From Candidatus Schekmanbacteria bacterium (GTDB lineage Bacteria; CSSED10-310; JACPHN01), in NCBI GenBank assembly GCA_016188575.1, contig JACPHN010000129.1:1-31291 (forward strand): a DNA stretch of 31,291 nt. Direction: 5' to 3'. Below the pieces are notes generated by a model, which made no database searches, had not been told where the DNA came from, and worked only from the letters and a program-made list of their open reading frames with translations. A program made the position numbers and the translations under genes. The stretch's first letter is position 1, and each line of letters starts with the position of its first letter. Below, piece by piece: positions 1 through 8,276 of this stretch.

Positions 1-64
1 CGGACCGTTGCCAAGGCCCTTTCCCGTCGCTCTTGATTGCCTGATGCTCCCGTGAAACCGCGAC

Positions 65-1290
65 TCAGTTGAAATTTCGGATTCGCACCCTGGTCGAATT
101 CTGGCCGGCACAGATGGCCTGATTTTCGCCAGCGGCGAAGCGGAACTTCCGTAGCTCCTCGTCGTCGAGCGTCCTGGGCGCAATGCGGAACACGCGAATC
201 GCACCGTCACGGTGCACGAAGCGCCGGACTGCCATCGGATTGACGGCGGCAAGCAGGTCGCCGCTGTGAGTCGAGACCAGGGTCTGCCCACGCAGATCTC
301 GGACCATGCCCATCAAGGCGCGGATCGCGCAGGGGTGGAGATGAGCCTCGGGTTCCTCCAGTGCCGTGATGGGCTCGGCCACATCATCCAGCAAGGACAG
401 CTTGCTTCGAAGGAAGGCGTCGAAGAGAAGTAGAACGGCAAGGCTCTGGGTGCCCTCGCCCTGCCGATCGACTGGGATCTTCGCGCCGACCCGGGACGCC
501 AAGCTGACCTGGGTTCGCGCCAGTAGTGCGAACAGCTTTGCGGGCAAGGCATCGATCGCGACGGCATCTCCGGTGCCAAAGTCGATCACGTTCTTGGCCG
601 TCTCGAGGTGCTTCCGGACGTCGGCCAGTGGCTGATGCACGCCAAGGAGTCGCTGGTTCAGCGCGGCGAGCTCCTTCTCGAGCTCGCGACGGTCCTTGTC
701 CTGGATGGTCGACTCGGACAGAAAAGCGCCAGTACCGGCCACGGGCAGCGAAGTGCTCGGCTGCGTCGCGGAGCGCCGAAAGGTAGAAGGCCGGGCAGAT
801 GCGTTGCAGACTCGTCAGGTGCGTGGCGTTCCTGGCAGCTCCGGTCAGCTCATTGCCGTCCGCGTCCAAGAACGACCAGTCGAGTACGAAGTCCCCAGCC
901 GCGGCGTCGAATGACGATGTCAGACGAAAGGTGAGCTGGTACCTGTCGTCCTTGAGTGCCAGAACGGCGTTCATCTCCTGGATGATCTTGTCCGGCCACG
1001 TGTCAGGTGCCGGCTCGCGGAAGAACAACTTGATCTCGATGGGATCGGCCGAAGCCGGCGTCGCGTCCTCACTCCCGAAGTGGTAGTCGTACTCGTGGAA
1101 GACCGCTCGACTGCGTCCACGCAGCCGCTCAAGGCAGATGCGGATAGCCTCGAGGAAGGCCGTCTTGCCTGTGTTGTTCTCGCCGACAAGCACCGTGAGT
1201 TGGTCGAGATCGACCGTAAGCTCCTTGATGCAGACGTAGAAGAAGTCAGTAGAAAGTAATTCTCCAGCCTGTGCGCAAACCCCGTCCATG
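65..1290 (-). pseudogene. OLD-family AAA ATPase, frameshifted and C-terminally truncated
   Basis: An ABC-type ATPase of the OLD (overcoming lysogenization defect) group. Seen: Walker A GENNTGKT close to the N-terminus, followed by an N-terminal ATPase half. A reading-frame change near 724-732 then leads into a second half containing QGEGTQSLAVLLLFDAF, the combined signature/Walker B ALEEPEAHLHP, and STHSGD (D-loop/switch His region). Family knowledge: OLD proteins normally continue into a TOPRIM nuclease domain. Here the frame diverges just after LDDEELRKF and stops within about 25 residues, so TOPRIM is missing. A one-base change joins the halves, which could be a mutation or a sequencing error. 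The start is uncertain: the ATG at 1290 lies about 25 residues before the first conserved block, and upstream sequence in the same frame is not family-like. It is the last gene of the minus-strand defence operon and is probably non-functional as read. Confidence 0.75.
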
Positions 1291-1444
1291 TGCCGTTCGG
1301 GCGTCAGGCCCGCGGTGCGAGTGGTAGGTTGCCAGTCGTGTGCGCGTTCGTTGGAATACTCTCGACGACAGCGTTGTTCAAGCACACCGACACCCTCCAG
1401 AATAGCATCTCGACGGAACATGCACACCGATGACCAGCCTGGCT

Positions 1445-3450
1445 TCACGATAGTCGTCGTTCGGATGTCGACCGGCGAACCGCTGCCGTTCCTGATACGC
1501 AAGGATACCTGGTATCCGGGCTTCCGAGTCGCTCGTTGCTAACGAGGTCCCATGGAGATTTGCACCAGTCAAGGGTTGCAGGAAGAGACTCAATGCACGA
1601 AAGCCAGTTTCCTCGTCCGAGAGTCGCGAATACGCAGTTCTCAATCAGCGTGCTCTTGGGGTGGAAGTTGTTGTTTGCGAACATCGGCTCGAGCTTGTCC
1701 GCCTGGATGTTCCAGAGGTTGAACATGCTCTGATTGCGCAGGTACTGCTGAAAGGCCCCGAGCACGTATTCCCAGCACTCTTGCCTTAATTGCGCGTCTG
1801 CTCTTGTGCGCTGGATGGCTTTCAGAATCTGAGCGTGGACCAATAGCTGCCGCGCATTGAACATGGTCCACCAATGGGTGAATCCATGGTTTGGGATACC
1901 CCCGTTAAGCTTGTGGGTCATGAACCCAAAGGGCAGCTCACTCCGAGGCCAGTAGTCTCGAAGGTCGGTGTCTCGGCGCTTTTCCCACTCCGAATGGGCG
2001 GCATCGAATGGCGCGGGATCCTCGGCTGGTCCGAAGAAGCGCCCTCCGTACGCTTGCCCCTCCTTGTCGCACTTCGGGCAGTATCCCTGAATTGTGTAGG
2101 GAACGACGGGGCCGGTCTTGCCGGTCGCCTTGATCGTCGTCAGGACGTCCTGAACCGTTCCGCAGGCACCGCATGCGTAGTTGGACTTCTTCGGAACGGT
2201 CCCACCATCGTCGCACGTTCTGATGGTGACTCCGGTGTCCGGACACGTCACCTCGTCCGGCAGAGCCCCTCGAACCTCGAGGAGGCGCATCTTCTTTGCC
2301 CGAACACGATGCCAGGCCGCGGTGGACTCCGCGTCGTCGGTCGCGCTGCCACCGTAGGGCTTGCCCTCGCTGTCGGTCCCCTTCTCGCCGGCGAGCCACT
2401 GCGGATGCACGAGGAGCGATAGCTCGACCTTCTTGCGCTTGCCCTTGCCGCACACCGGAGGCAGGGCCTCGTGGTGCCCGCAAAGGGGGCAGTCGACGCC
2501 AGCCACTTGTCGAGCACGGCGAAGCGCTCCTCGGTGTCCGCAACCACGAGGGAGACACCTGGCGCCATGCGGGCGTCCTGCTCCTCGATGTCGTAGTGCC
2601 CCTTGCACTTGGGACACTTGTGCGGCCAGGCCTTCACGGAGATGGTCTTCACCGCCCTGACCGGGCTGCTCATGATCGGCGTGCGGTGCCCACAGCCGGT
2701 CACCTGGCAGGGACCGTGCTTCGCCCAGAACACGTAGATGATCTCCGGTCCCTCATAGCGGTAGTCCTTGCGCTCCTCGAGGGACAAGGCGAGCGGGTCG
2801 AAATCGCGGCCCATCGCCTTGCCGGTGGAGACCTGAGTCCAGGTGCCGCGATGCCCGCGGGGGCAGTCGCAGGCGTAGAACGGCATGATCTGTGGCTTGA
2901 CCTCGGCCTCGACGTCGGCCAGTAGAGCTTCGACTTCTTCCTTGGTCACCTGCGCGAGCTCGTTCTTGACGACAAACCAGGCGACCGGGTTGAGGTCGGT
3001 GCCGTACATCTGGAAGCCAAGCCGCGAGCCCTCGACGAGCGTCGTGCCGCCGCCCATGAAGATGTCGGCGACCTTGAGGTGCTTGAGCGCGCCCTTCTTC
3101 TGGTGGTTGCAGTAGTAGACGTCCCAGACCGCCTTCGCCGCTTCCGACGGGTCGTCCGGTGCCTTCATGGCCGCGGCCAGCAAGGTGGAGCGGAACACGC
3201 TCGACCGACGGCGAGCCCACCACTTGGACATCTGGTAGAACGGCTTGCCCGCGTTGCCCTCGATCACCGCGATTTGGTTGATCGGCAGAATCGGGAAGTC
3301 GACCTCGAGGCAAGTCTTTGGCCGGTTCGGGTCGGAGAAGTCGACCGTCTCCACGGCCACCGGCTTGCCCGCGTTCACGGCGCGGGCGACCTCTTCGGCA
3401 ATCCACCGCGCTCTTGACTTTTCAATGCTTCGTCCAATTCGTGACGCCAT
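1445..3450 (-). pseudogene. DUF1156 adenine-specific DNA methylase, frameshifted and truncated before the catalytic motif
   Basis: DUF1156/COG1743-type DNA methylase with Zn ribbons, the modification component of BREX/Pgl-like defence loci. Seen in the N-terminal part: the DUF1156 block with FYQMSKWWARRR, then SAM-binding motif I in ADIFMGGGTTLVEGSRLG with GTDLNPVAW after it. Several CxxC knuckles follow (CPKCKG, CPLCGHHE, CGACG, CPKCD). The frame changes at about 2497-2502: KWLA is read in one frame, and GVDCPLCGHHE continues in the next one back, consistent with loss of one base. The second frame keeps family-like sequence to about DWCKSPWDLVSN near 1530 and then runs into unrelated residues. 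Family members continue with the DPPY/F catalytic motif, which is absent. Start ATG 3450 follows the hepT stop directly; GTG 3459 is an alternative. Methylation activity is unlikely from this copy. Confidence 0.8.
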
Positions 3451-3452
3451 GG

Positions 3453-3821
3453 TCAACACATCTCTTTCCCGGCCACCTCGTCCGGCGGAAGCAGCCTTCG
3501 CAGCTTGTCGCGCAGGATCGGCACGTCCGATTCGACGATCCGCCAGACCACCGCATCCGAGATCGCGAAGTACGCATGGACCAGCCGGTTCCGAAAAGCG
3601 ATGATCTTGCTTGATTCAGGCAATTCGTTGGCAAGGGACGGGTCGCATTTCAGCGCCCGGTTCATGGCTTCCCCGACAATTTCGAGTTGGCGTTCCACGG
3701 CGGATCGAAGGAACGGGTCTCCCGAGTAGTCCGTGTGCCCTTTGCCCGCCGTGAACTGACAGACGAGGACGCAGGCCTGCAAGGCGTCGTAAAGATAGAC
3801 CCGGGCGTCACGCTGCTTCAT
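3453..3821 (-). CDS. hepT: HepT-like HEPN ribonuclease toxin (DUF86)
   Basis: A 122-residue HEPN-domain protein of the HepT/DUF86 group, the RNase partner in MntA-HepT toxin-antitoxin systems. Seen: an all-helical sequence with the HEPN motif RNRLVHAY at residues 77-84, matching RX4HXY. Arg77 and His82 are the expected RNase residues, and Tyr84 is the position AMPylated by MntA in characterised pairs. Helix SAVERQLEIVGEAMNRAL (residues 40-57) is also typical. The ATG start at 3821 overlaps the end of the mntA-like gene by 14 bp, so the two are translationally coupled. The stop is 2 nt before the methylase ATG. Placement inside the defence operon suggests an embedded guard or abortive-infection module; that role is inference. 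Confidence 0.9.
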   Translation of the reverse strand: MKQRDARVYLYDALQACVLVCQFTAGKGHTDYSGDPFLRSAVERQLEIVGEAMNRALKCDPSLANELPESSKIIAFRNRLVHAYFAISDAVVWRIVESDVPILRDKLRRLLPPDEVAGKEMC

Positions 3822-4119
3822 AGAGGTTGACCTTGGATCGCTCGATGGATCGCCTGAGATAGGGATTGCGCAGCGCCTCGTCTTCCAAAAGATCGATGGC
3901 AATCCCGAAGAGCGCCTGGAGATCGGCCTCCAACCCGAAGAAGGCATCCGCGCGTTCGGCGGGCGCCAGGGGCTCGAATTCCACGATGAAATCGAGGTCG
4001 CTTTCTCCTGGCACGAACCCGCCCGAGGCCGCAGAGCCGAAGAGGGCCAGACGCTGTACGCGCCAGCGCCGGCAGATCCTTTGGATTTCGTCCAGTCGCG
4101 CCAGGACTGAAGCATCCAC
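3808..4119 (-). CDS. mntA: MntA-like minimal nucleotidyltransferase antitoxin
   Basis: A 103-residue nucleotidyltransferase of the MNT family. In MntA-HepT systems such proteins neutralise the HEPN RNase by adding AMP to its tyrosine. Seen: LALFGSAASGG with Gly28-Ser29 followed by SDLDFIVEFEP, giving the GS...DxD metal-binding signature (Asp41, Asp43). The spacer between GS and DxD is 11 residues, close to the usual 10. The GTG at 4119 is chosen because AAGGAGG lies 5-6 nt upstream and overlaps the pglZ stop region; longer versions of the frame would run back through pglZ. It is followed by hepT with a 14-bp overlap, so both are made from the pglZ operon. Confidence 0.9.
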   Translation of the reverse strand: MDASVLARLDEIQRICRRWRVQRLALFGSAASGGFVPGESDLDFIVEFEPLAPAERADAFFGLEADLQALFGIAIDLLEDEALRNPYLRRSIERSKVNLYEAA

Positions 4120-4121
4120 GG

Positions 4122-5129
4122 TCAACCTCCTTGCATCCGCGACATCTCGATGAAGGGCACCGCCACCTCGAGCAGCGAAAGCCCGCCATGGGTCAGCGTC
4201 GGATAGCCGCCCTGGCGCTTCCATTTGCGTCGTCCGAGCACGTAGGCGTGCCGCCCGTGTCCGGTCTCCAGAACGAGATCGATGGGCGGTACCCAGGGGC
4301 TCGGCTCCTCGGGGTCCGCCGCGCACCGCCCGCTCTTGAAGCGGGCTTTGAGGTGCCTGGTCTGGTTGTCGTCGGTGGTGTCGGGGAAGTGGCCGCTTGC
4401 ACCGTAGCCATGATCCGAGGTGATCACGAGCCGGCGGCCCGTGGTGAGGCGGTGCACCAGCGCCCAGAAGTCATCGCTGGTGAGCTGGACGCTCGCCTCC
4501 TCGGTCAGAGCCTGGAGCCCGCGGCCAGGTACGCCCAGCTCCTGCAGGCGGTCGTCGGGCCAATGATGCCAGAGCACCCAGTCGGCGGCCGACGTCACCT
4601 GCTCGGCGGCTTCCTTCCAAGGGATACCCACGCTGTCGGTGACGGCTCCTGGCAAACGATGTGTGCCGCTCGCGCCGTTGCTCTCGAGCGCAGAGCGTTG
4701 ACCGAAGCCGAGCGCCTTGGCGAAGGGGCTCGTGTCGGCCGGAAGCTCCGCACCGGCCGCCGCGGCCTGGTGCACGGTGTAGCCCCGCGCCTTGGCGCCC
4801 GCCACGATCCAGGGAGCCTCTCTGAGCGAGAGCCCGTCCAGGAGGAGCACGGCTCGTCCGGGAGAACGCGCTGCCCACCATTCCGCGAGCAGCTCCGAGG
4901 CCCTCGGCACGCAGTCTTCGTATTCGCGCCACAGATCCCAGGCCGCCGTGGCGAGCCAGAGGTCGACGGCCGCGACCGTGCGCTCGCGCCTGGTGACCTC
5001 GGCGACCGCGCCCGCTTCGGTGAGCGGCTCAGCGCAGACCTGCCACGCATAGCGCAGCAGAGCCGGCCAGGCCTGCTTGGCGTCGGCGGTTTCGACCTCG
5101 TGGAGGAGTGTCAAAGGTAGCGATGTCAC
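4122..5129 (-). CDS. pglZ: PglZ-domain protein (alkaline phosphatase superfamily) of BREX/Pgl-like defence
   Basis: A 335-residue PglZ-domain protein. PglZ is a core component of Pgl/BREX phage resistance and belongs to the alkaline phosphatase superfamily. Seen: LLLDGLSLRE (residues 95-104, nucleophile/metal region), LVITSDHGYGASG (residues 234-246, metal-binding SDHG) and the terminal block YPTLTHGGLSLLEVAVPF (residues 309-326), whose HGG...E..P pattern is the PglZ signature. The protein is much shorter than BREX PglZ proteins of about 800 residues, so it is essentially the catalytic domain alone. The start is GTG in a GTGA overlap with the DUF499 stop, with AAGGAGG 4-5 nt upstream, implying translational coupling. 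Confidence is high for the domain; the biochemical role in this locus is inferred. Confidence 0.9.
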   Translation of the reverse strand: MTSLPLTLLHEVETADAKQAWPALLRYAWQVCAEPLTEAGAVAEVTRRERTVAAVDLWLATAAWDLWREYEDCVPRASELLAEWWAARSPGRAVLLLDGLSLREAPWIVAGAKARGYTVHQAAAAGAELPADTSPFAKALGFGQRSALESNGASGTHRLPGAVTDSVGIPWKEAAEQVTSAADWVLWHHWPDDRLQELGVPGRGLQALTEEASVQLTSDDFWALVHRLTTGRRLVITSDHGYGASGHFPDTTDDNQTRHLKARFKSGRCAADPEEPSPWVPPIDLVLETGHGRHAYVLGRRKWKRQGGYPTLTHGGLSLLEVAVPFIEMSRMQGG

Positions 5130-7855
5130 TTTTCCTCCTTGTTCAAGCTGAGCTCGTAGGTGACACCGTCGGGAAGGTTGCGCAGGAGCTTCGTGAGCTG
5201 GGCTCCCGTCAGCCTTCCGACCTTGAGCGACAAGCTCTGGACCTGAGTGCCCGTGGAGATCCCCCAGGTCTCGACCTTGCCCAGCAGGTTGAGCGCGGAT
5301 GTTGCTTCGGAGGCGAACGGCGTGAGCTTCACGCCCCCGCCGAAGATGGTACCTCCCTGGTCCCCGCCGCCGGTCGTGCCGGTGCCGGTTCGGGCATTCG
5401 CGCCGCCGCTATCCGGCCCGCCTGTGTCCCCGGACTCGCCCGAGCCGCCCGTTGCCCTATCGCCGCCGAACAGCTCGCCAGCGCCCGGCTTCGGCTTGGC
5501 GACTCCGTTCGCGTGCGGCACAGCCTGCGGCAACAGCACGTAGGTCTCATCGAGGTGCTTGCCGGTGCCGAGCTTGCCGCGCATCCGCTTCCACGCGGTG
5601 TCCTCGCTCTCGCCGGTGTCGACCTGCAGGTTTTCCATGCCGCGCAGGTTGATGGCGATGTCGCCGCGGGCGCAGACCCGGATGATCCGCTCCTTCATGA
5701 AGGTCTCGCCGAGCCACCGGATGCAGCTCTCGCCGCCGGGGCGCGGCTCCTGGAGCTCGCGCAGGAGCTTGCTGACCGACTCGTTGTTCTCGGCGGCCGC
5801 CATGACCAGCTCGTCGAGCTCCTCGGGGACGAACAGGTTCTCGCGCACGTGCTTGTCGATCGCGTCCGGCATCTGCGAGCCCTGCGCCTTGTGGCCCTCG
5901 ATGTGGAAGGTGCAGTTCTCCGGCTCGGGGTAGCTCCAGGTACTGATCAGCGCGAAGCGGTCGAACCGCTTCTTGAGGATCTCGCGCAGCTCCTTCTCGT
6001 ACTTGGTCAGGAGGCGACGGTACTCGGGGCTCTGGGTCTTCCAGCGGTCGGCGAGCAGCACGGCGCGCGTGAGTACCAGGAGGTCGCGGTCATGGAAGAG
6101 GCCCGTGCTGCCTTCGCGGGGCAGCAGGAACCGCACCGCGTTGCGCCGGATCTTGAGGTTCTGCTTGAGCCAGGTGCCCAGGCGCGCCTCCACCTTGTCC
6201 GGTGGCTCGGGCAGCACGAGAAGCGGCAGGCGGTCGTCCCACTGCTCCGGCTGCTCGGCCGCGTCGATCGACGACCACGGATCGTTCATCCACGAGGTCG
6301 GAAGCACGATGACCTGATAGGTCTTGGCCACGTCCTCGGGTCCGCCGATGACGTAGCGGACCTCGCGACGGAGCTGATCCTTGTCGGAGCCGTCGGTGAA
6401 CAGCTTGTCGTTGCGAGCGTTCGCGATCAGCTTGGCCTGCGGGTTCTCCTCCTCGCGGAAGACCAGCCGAGTCCCGTCCTCGTGGATGTTGAAGCTGTTC
6501 TCGACGATGGCGGCCAGCTCGACCTGGAAACCGTTGTCGTCGATTGGCTTCTCACGGGTGACGTCCACTTGGAGCATGGCCGGCTCGGCTCCCGCCAGGT
6601 TGCCGACGGCGAGCGAGCGCAGCCAGAGCGATCCGACAAGCTCGGCCAGGTGCGGCACGACCTGGTCAGGGTTCTTCACCGCGTCGGTGACCGCGGAGCG
6701 GTTGCGCTGCGCTTTCTCGCGGAGGTTCGCATGGTGCTGGTTCGACACCGAGTCGAGCAGCGCCGTGATGCCGCTCTTCTCGTCGTCGAGTCGGAAATCG
6801 GCGGCGGTGATGACGTGCCGTTCGCCGTGGCGTTTGAAGAGGTCGGCCAGGATGCGGATGAGGTCACGGGTCTCCTGCGCCTCGGTGGCCACGAGCACCT
6901 GGTCCTCGAGGAGTTGCATCAGGTGCGGCGCGTAGGGCCACGCCTCCAAAAACTCCTTGCGGACGCGATCGTGCTCGGCGGGTGGAACCTCCAGCAACCG
7001 GAAGTACTCGGACACGTGCGCGTTGAGCGTCGAGGTGATCTGGCTGTCCGCTACCTGCATGCGATTGTCGAAGAGACGGTGCAGAAGCAGTCGCAGGCGA
7101 TCGCGTTTCGCGGTGGGCCCCTTGAAGTCGACGAGGACGGGGTTCACCCGTTGGACTTGCTGGAAAGCGTCACTGCGCCCGTTGCGGACCGAAACGACGA
7201 GAACCAACAGCTCCGGGTGCTCCTTGGCAATCTCTGAAAGAAGCTGGATGAAGTTGAAGGCCCAGTTGCGCCAGGGGTACTGCTTGGAGTTGGTAAGGCC
7301 GTCGTACCAGGTCTGGAGCTCATCGAGGACGAGCGCGGTCGGCGTGTGCTTGAACAGCTCCATGAGCAGGTCGTGGCTTGGGATATCAGTACGCTTGTCC
7401 CCGAGCCCTTCCCACTTGCCGCGGACATGGCTGCCATGGGGGTGTAGCTCAAACACGAGGTCCCAGAGGAACCGGTAGCTCTGCCGGTGAAGGCTCTCGG
7501 TGATGACGTGCATCCCTTCGCGCAGGGGCAACTCGCTGACCTTTGGATTGCCCAGACGTCCCCCCCACTCCTGCAACCATGCCCGGGTCGCGCCCACACC
7601 GGTGAACGCGTGGTAGAGCATGCCCATCAAGTGCGTCTTGCCTTGGCCTCGGTCACCGATGAGCACCAATGGGCGCCCTTGACGTGGGCCTGCAGCCTCG
7701 ACGGCCTTGAGGACATCGCCAGATGGATAGGTGATCCGCAGGAAGTCGGCGGCCGACACCTGAATCGCGCCCGTGTTGTTGGCATTCGCAAGCTCGATGG
7801 CGGTGCCCTTGAGCCGGCGGCCCTGGAACTCTTCGCGCAGCGTCAATCCCAGCAT
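5126..7855 (-). CDS. DUF499 AAA+ ATPase (BrxC/PglY-like) of a defence operon
   Basis: A 909-residue ATPase of the DUF499/COG1483 type, functionally comparable to BrxC/PglY. Seen: the family-typical N-terminus LGLTLREEFQGRRLKG, Walker A GDRGQGKT (residues 67-74), Walker B ALVLDE (about 174-179), and VLVVSVRNG as a sensor-like strand. A Gly/Ser/Thr-rich linker (about 790-840) leads to a small conserved C-terminal domain ending VTYELSLNK. The ATG at 7855 is preferred over one at 7915: it has GAGGA 8 nt upstream and matches family N-termini, while 7915 would lie at or above the predicted transcription start. First gene of the operon; its stop overlaps pglZ by 4 bp. It probably couples ATP hydrolysis to recognition or blocking of phage DNA together with PglZ and the methylase (inference from BREX). 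Confidence 0.9.
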   Translation of the reverse strand: MLGLTLREEFQGRRLKGTAIELANANNTGAIQVSAADFLRITYPSGDVLKAVEAAGPRQGRPLVLIGDRGQGKTHLMGMLYHAFTGVGATRAWLQEWGGRLGNPKVSELPLREGMHVITESLHRQSYRFLWDLVFELHPHGSHVRGKWEGLGDKRTDIPSHDLLMELFKHTPTALVLDELQTWYDGLTNSKQYPWRNWAFNFIQLLSEIAKEHPELLVLVVSVRNGRSDAFQQVQRVNPVLVDFKGPTAKRDRLRLLLHRLFDNRMQVADSQITSTLNAHVSEYFRLLEVPPAEHDRVRKEFLEAWPYAPHLMQLLEDQVLVATEAQETRDLIRILADLFKRHGERHVITAADFRLDDEKSGITALLDSVSNQHHANLREKAQRNRSAVTDAVKNPDQVVPHLAELVGSLWLRSLAVGNLAGAEPAMLQVDVTREKPIDDNGFQVELAAIVENSFNIHEDGTRLVFREEENPQAKLIANARNDKLFTDGSDKDQLRREVRYVIGGPEDVAKTYQVIVLPTSWMNDPWSSIDAAEQPEQWDDRLPLLVLPEPPDKVEARLGTWLKQNLKIRRNAVRFLLPREGSTGLFHDRDLLVLTRAVLLADRWKTQSPEYRRLLTKYEKELREILKKRFDRFALISTWSYPEPENCTFHIEGHKAQGSQMPDAIDKHVRENLFVPEELDELVMAAAENNESVSKLLRELQEPRPGGESCIRWLGETFMKERIIRVCARGDIAINLRGMENLQVDTGESEDTAWKRMRGKLGTGKHLDETYVLLPQAVPHANGVAKPKPGAGELFGGDRATGGSGESGDTGGPDSGGANARTGTGTTGGGDQGGTIFGGGVKLTPFASEATSALNLLGKVETWGISTGTQVQSLSLKVGRLTGAQLTKLLRNLPDGVTYELSLNKEEK

Positions 7856-7918
7856 GTTCTTGTTCCTCGGCTCATGTCTATCTCCGCAGGTGCTGTCTCC
7901 TCCGGCGAGGTGCATGGC

Positions 7919-7947
7919 AGAATAGGACGTAGTTTTCTATAGCACAA
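7919..7947 (-). promoter_or_regulatory. Predicted sigma-70 promoter of the defence operon
   Basis: On the minus strand TTGTGC (7942-7947) is separated by 17 nt from TATTCT (7919-7924). Transcription would start near 7912 and give a leader of about 57 nt before the DUF499 ATG at 7855. Found by eye; untested. Confidence 0.5.
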
Positions 7948-7960
7948 CGCCAAAATGGCG
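7948..7960. promoter_or_regulatory. Perfect dyad next to the defence promoter, possible operator
   Basis: CGCCAAAATGGCG is a perfect inverted repeat with 5-bp arms and a 3-bp centre. It directly abuts the predicted -35 box of the DUF499 operon, a position suited to a repressor or activator. No regulator gene is evident beside it. Confidence 0.35.
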
Positions 7961-8276
7961 ACCCAAGTCCACCGGCTCGCGGAGGATTTCCCCTCGGTTG
8001 CGTCCAGTCGGTGCCAAACGCATCCCTGGGGCACGCCTGCGAGGGGTAGACATGAGGTTATGGTGGCGGGTCGCTGTTGGTTTTCATATCGTTTTCGCCT
8101 CTTTTTCGCGTCGCGGTGGGCATGGTGGGCCGCGCCGCGCACACGTGTCAGTTTGCGGTAGTGCGCTCCGGGATTCTGCACCTGGCAGCTCGAGTGAGAT
8201 AGCCGCCGCCCGAAGTACCTATCCTTGAGAGGGAGGGGGAGCTCCCCGCCGCTGCAGGAGCCCGCGCCCCACGGCG
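7961..8276. other. Intergenic region between the M24 peptidase and the defence operon
   Basis: No convincing gene is visible. Open frames here lack Shine-Dalgarno sites and family-like sequence. A GGGGAGCTCCCC palindrome at 8236-8247 lies downstream of the peptidase stop and could be part of a terminator, but no T-tract follows it. Confidence 0.4.

Noticed and set aside
1291-1540. Extension of the OLD ATPase gene upstream to 1502
   Set aside because: The added residues have no family-like sequence, and the region overlaps the tail of the methylase frame. It looks like non-coding scar DNA.
5108-7237. A 709-codon open frame on the plus strand opposite the DUF499 ATPase gene
   Set aside because: It is an antisense shadow of a strongly conserved gene in high-GC DNA, has Leu/Val/Arg-biased content and no family-like motif.
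7856-7915. Earlier ATG at 7915 for the DUF499 gene
   Set aside because: It lies next to the predicted -10 box at or above the transcription start, and its 20 extra residues do not match family N-termini.
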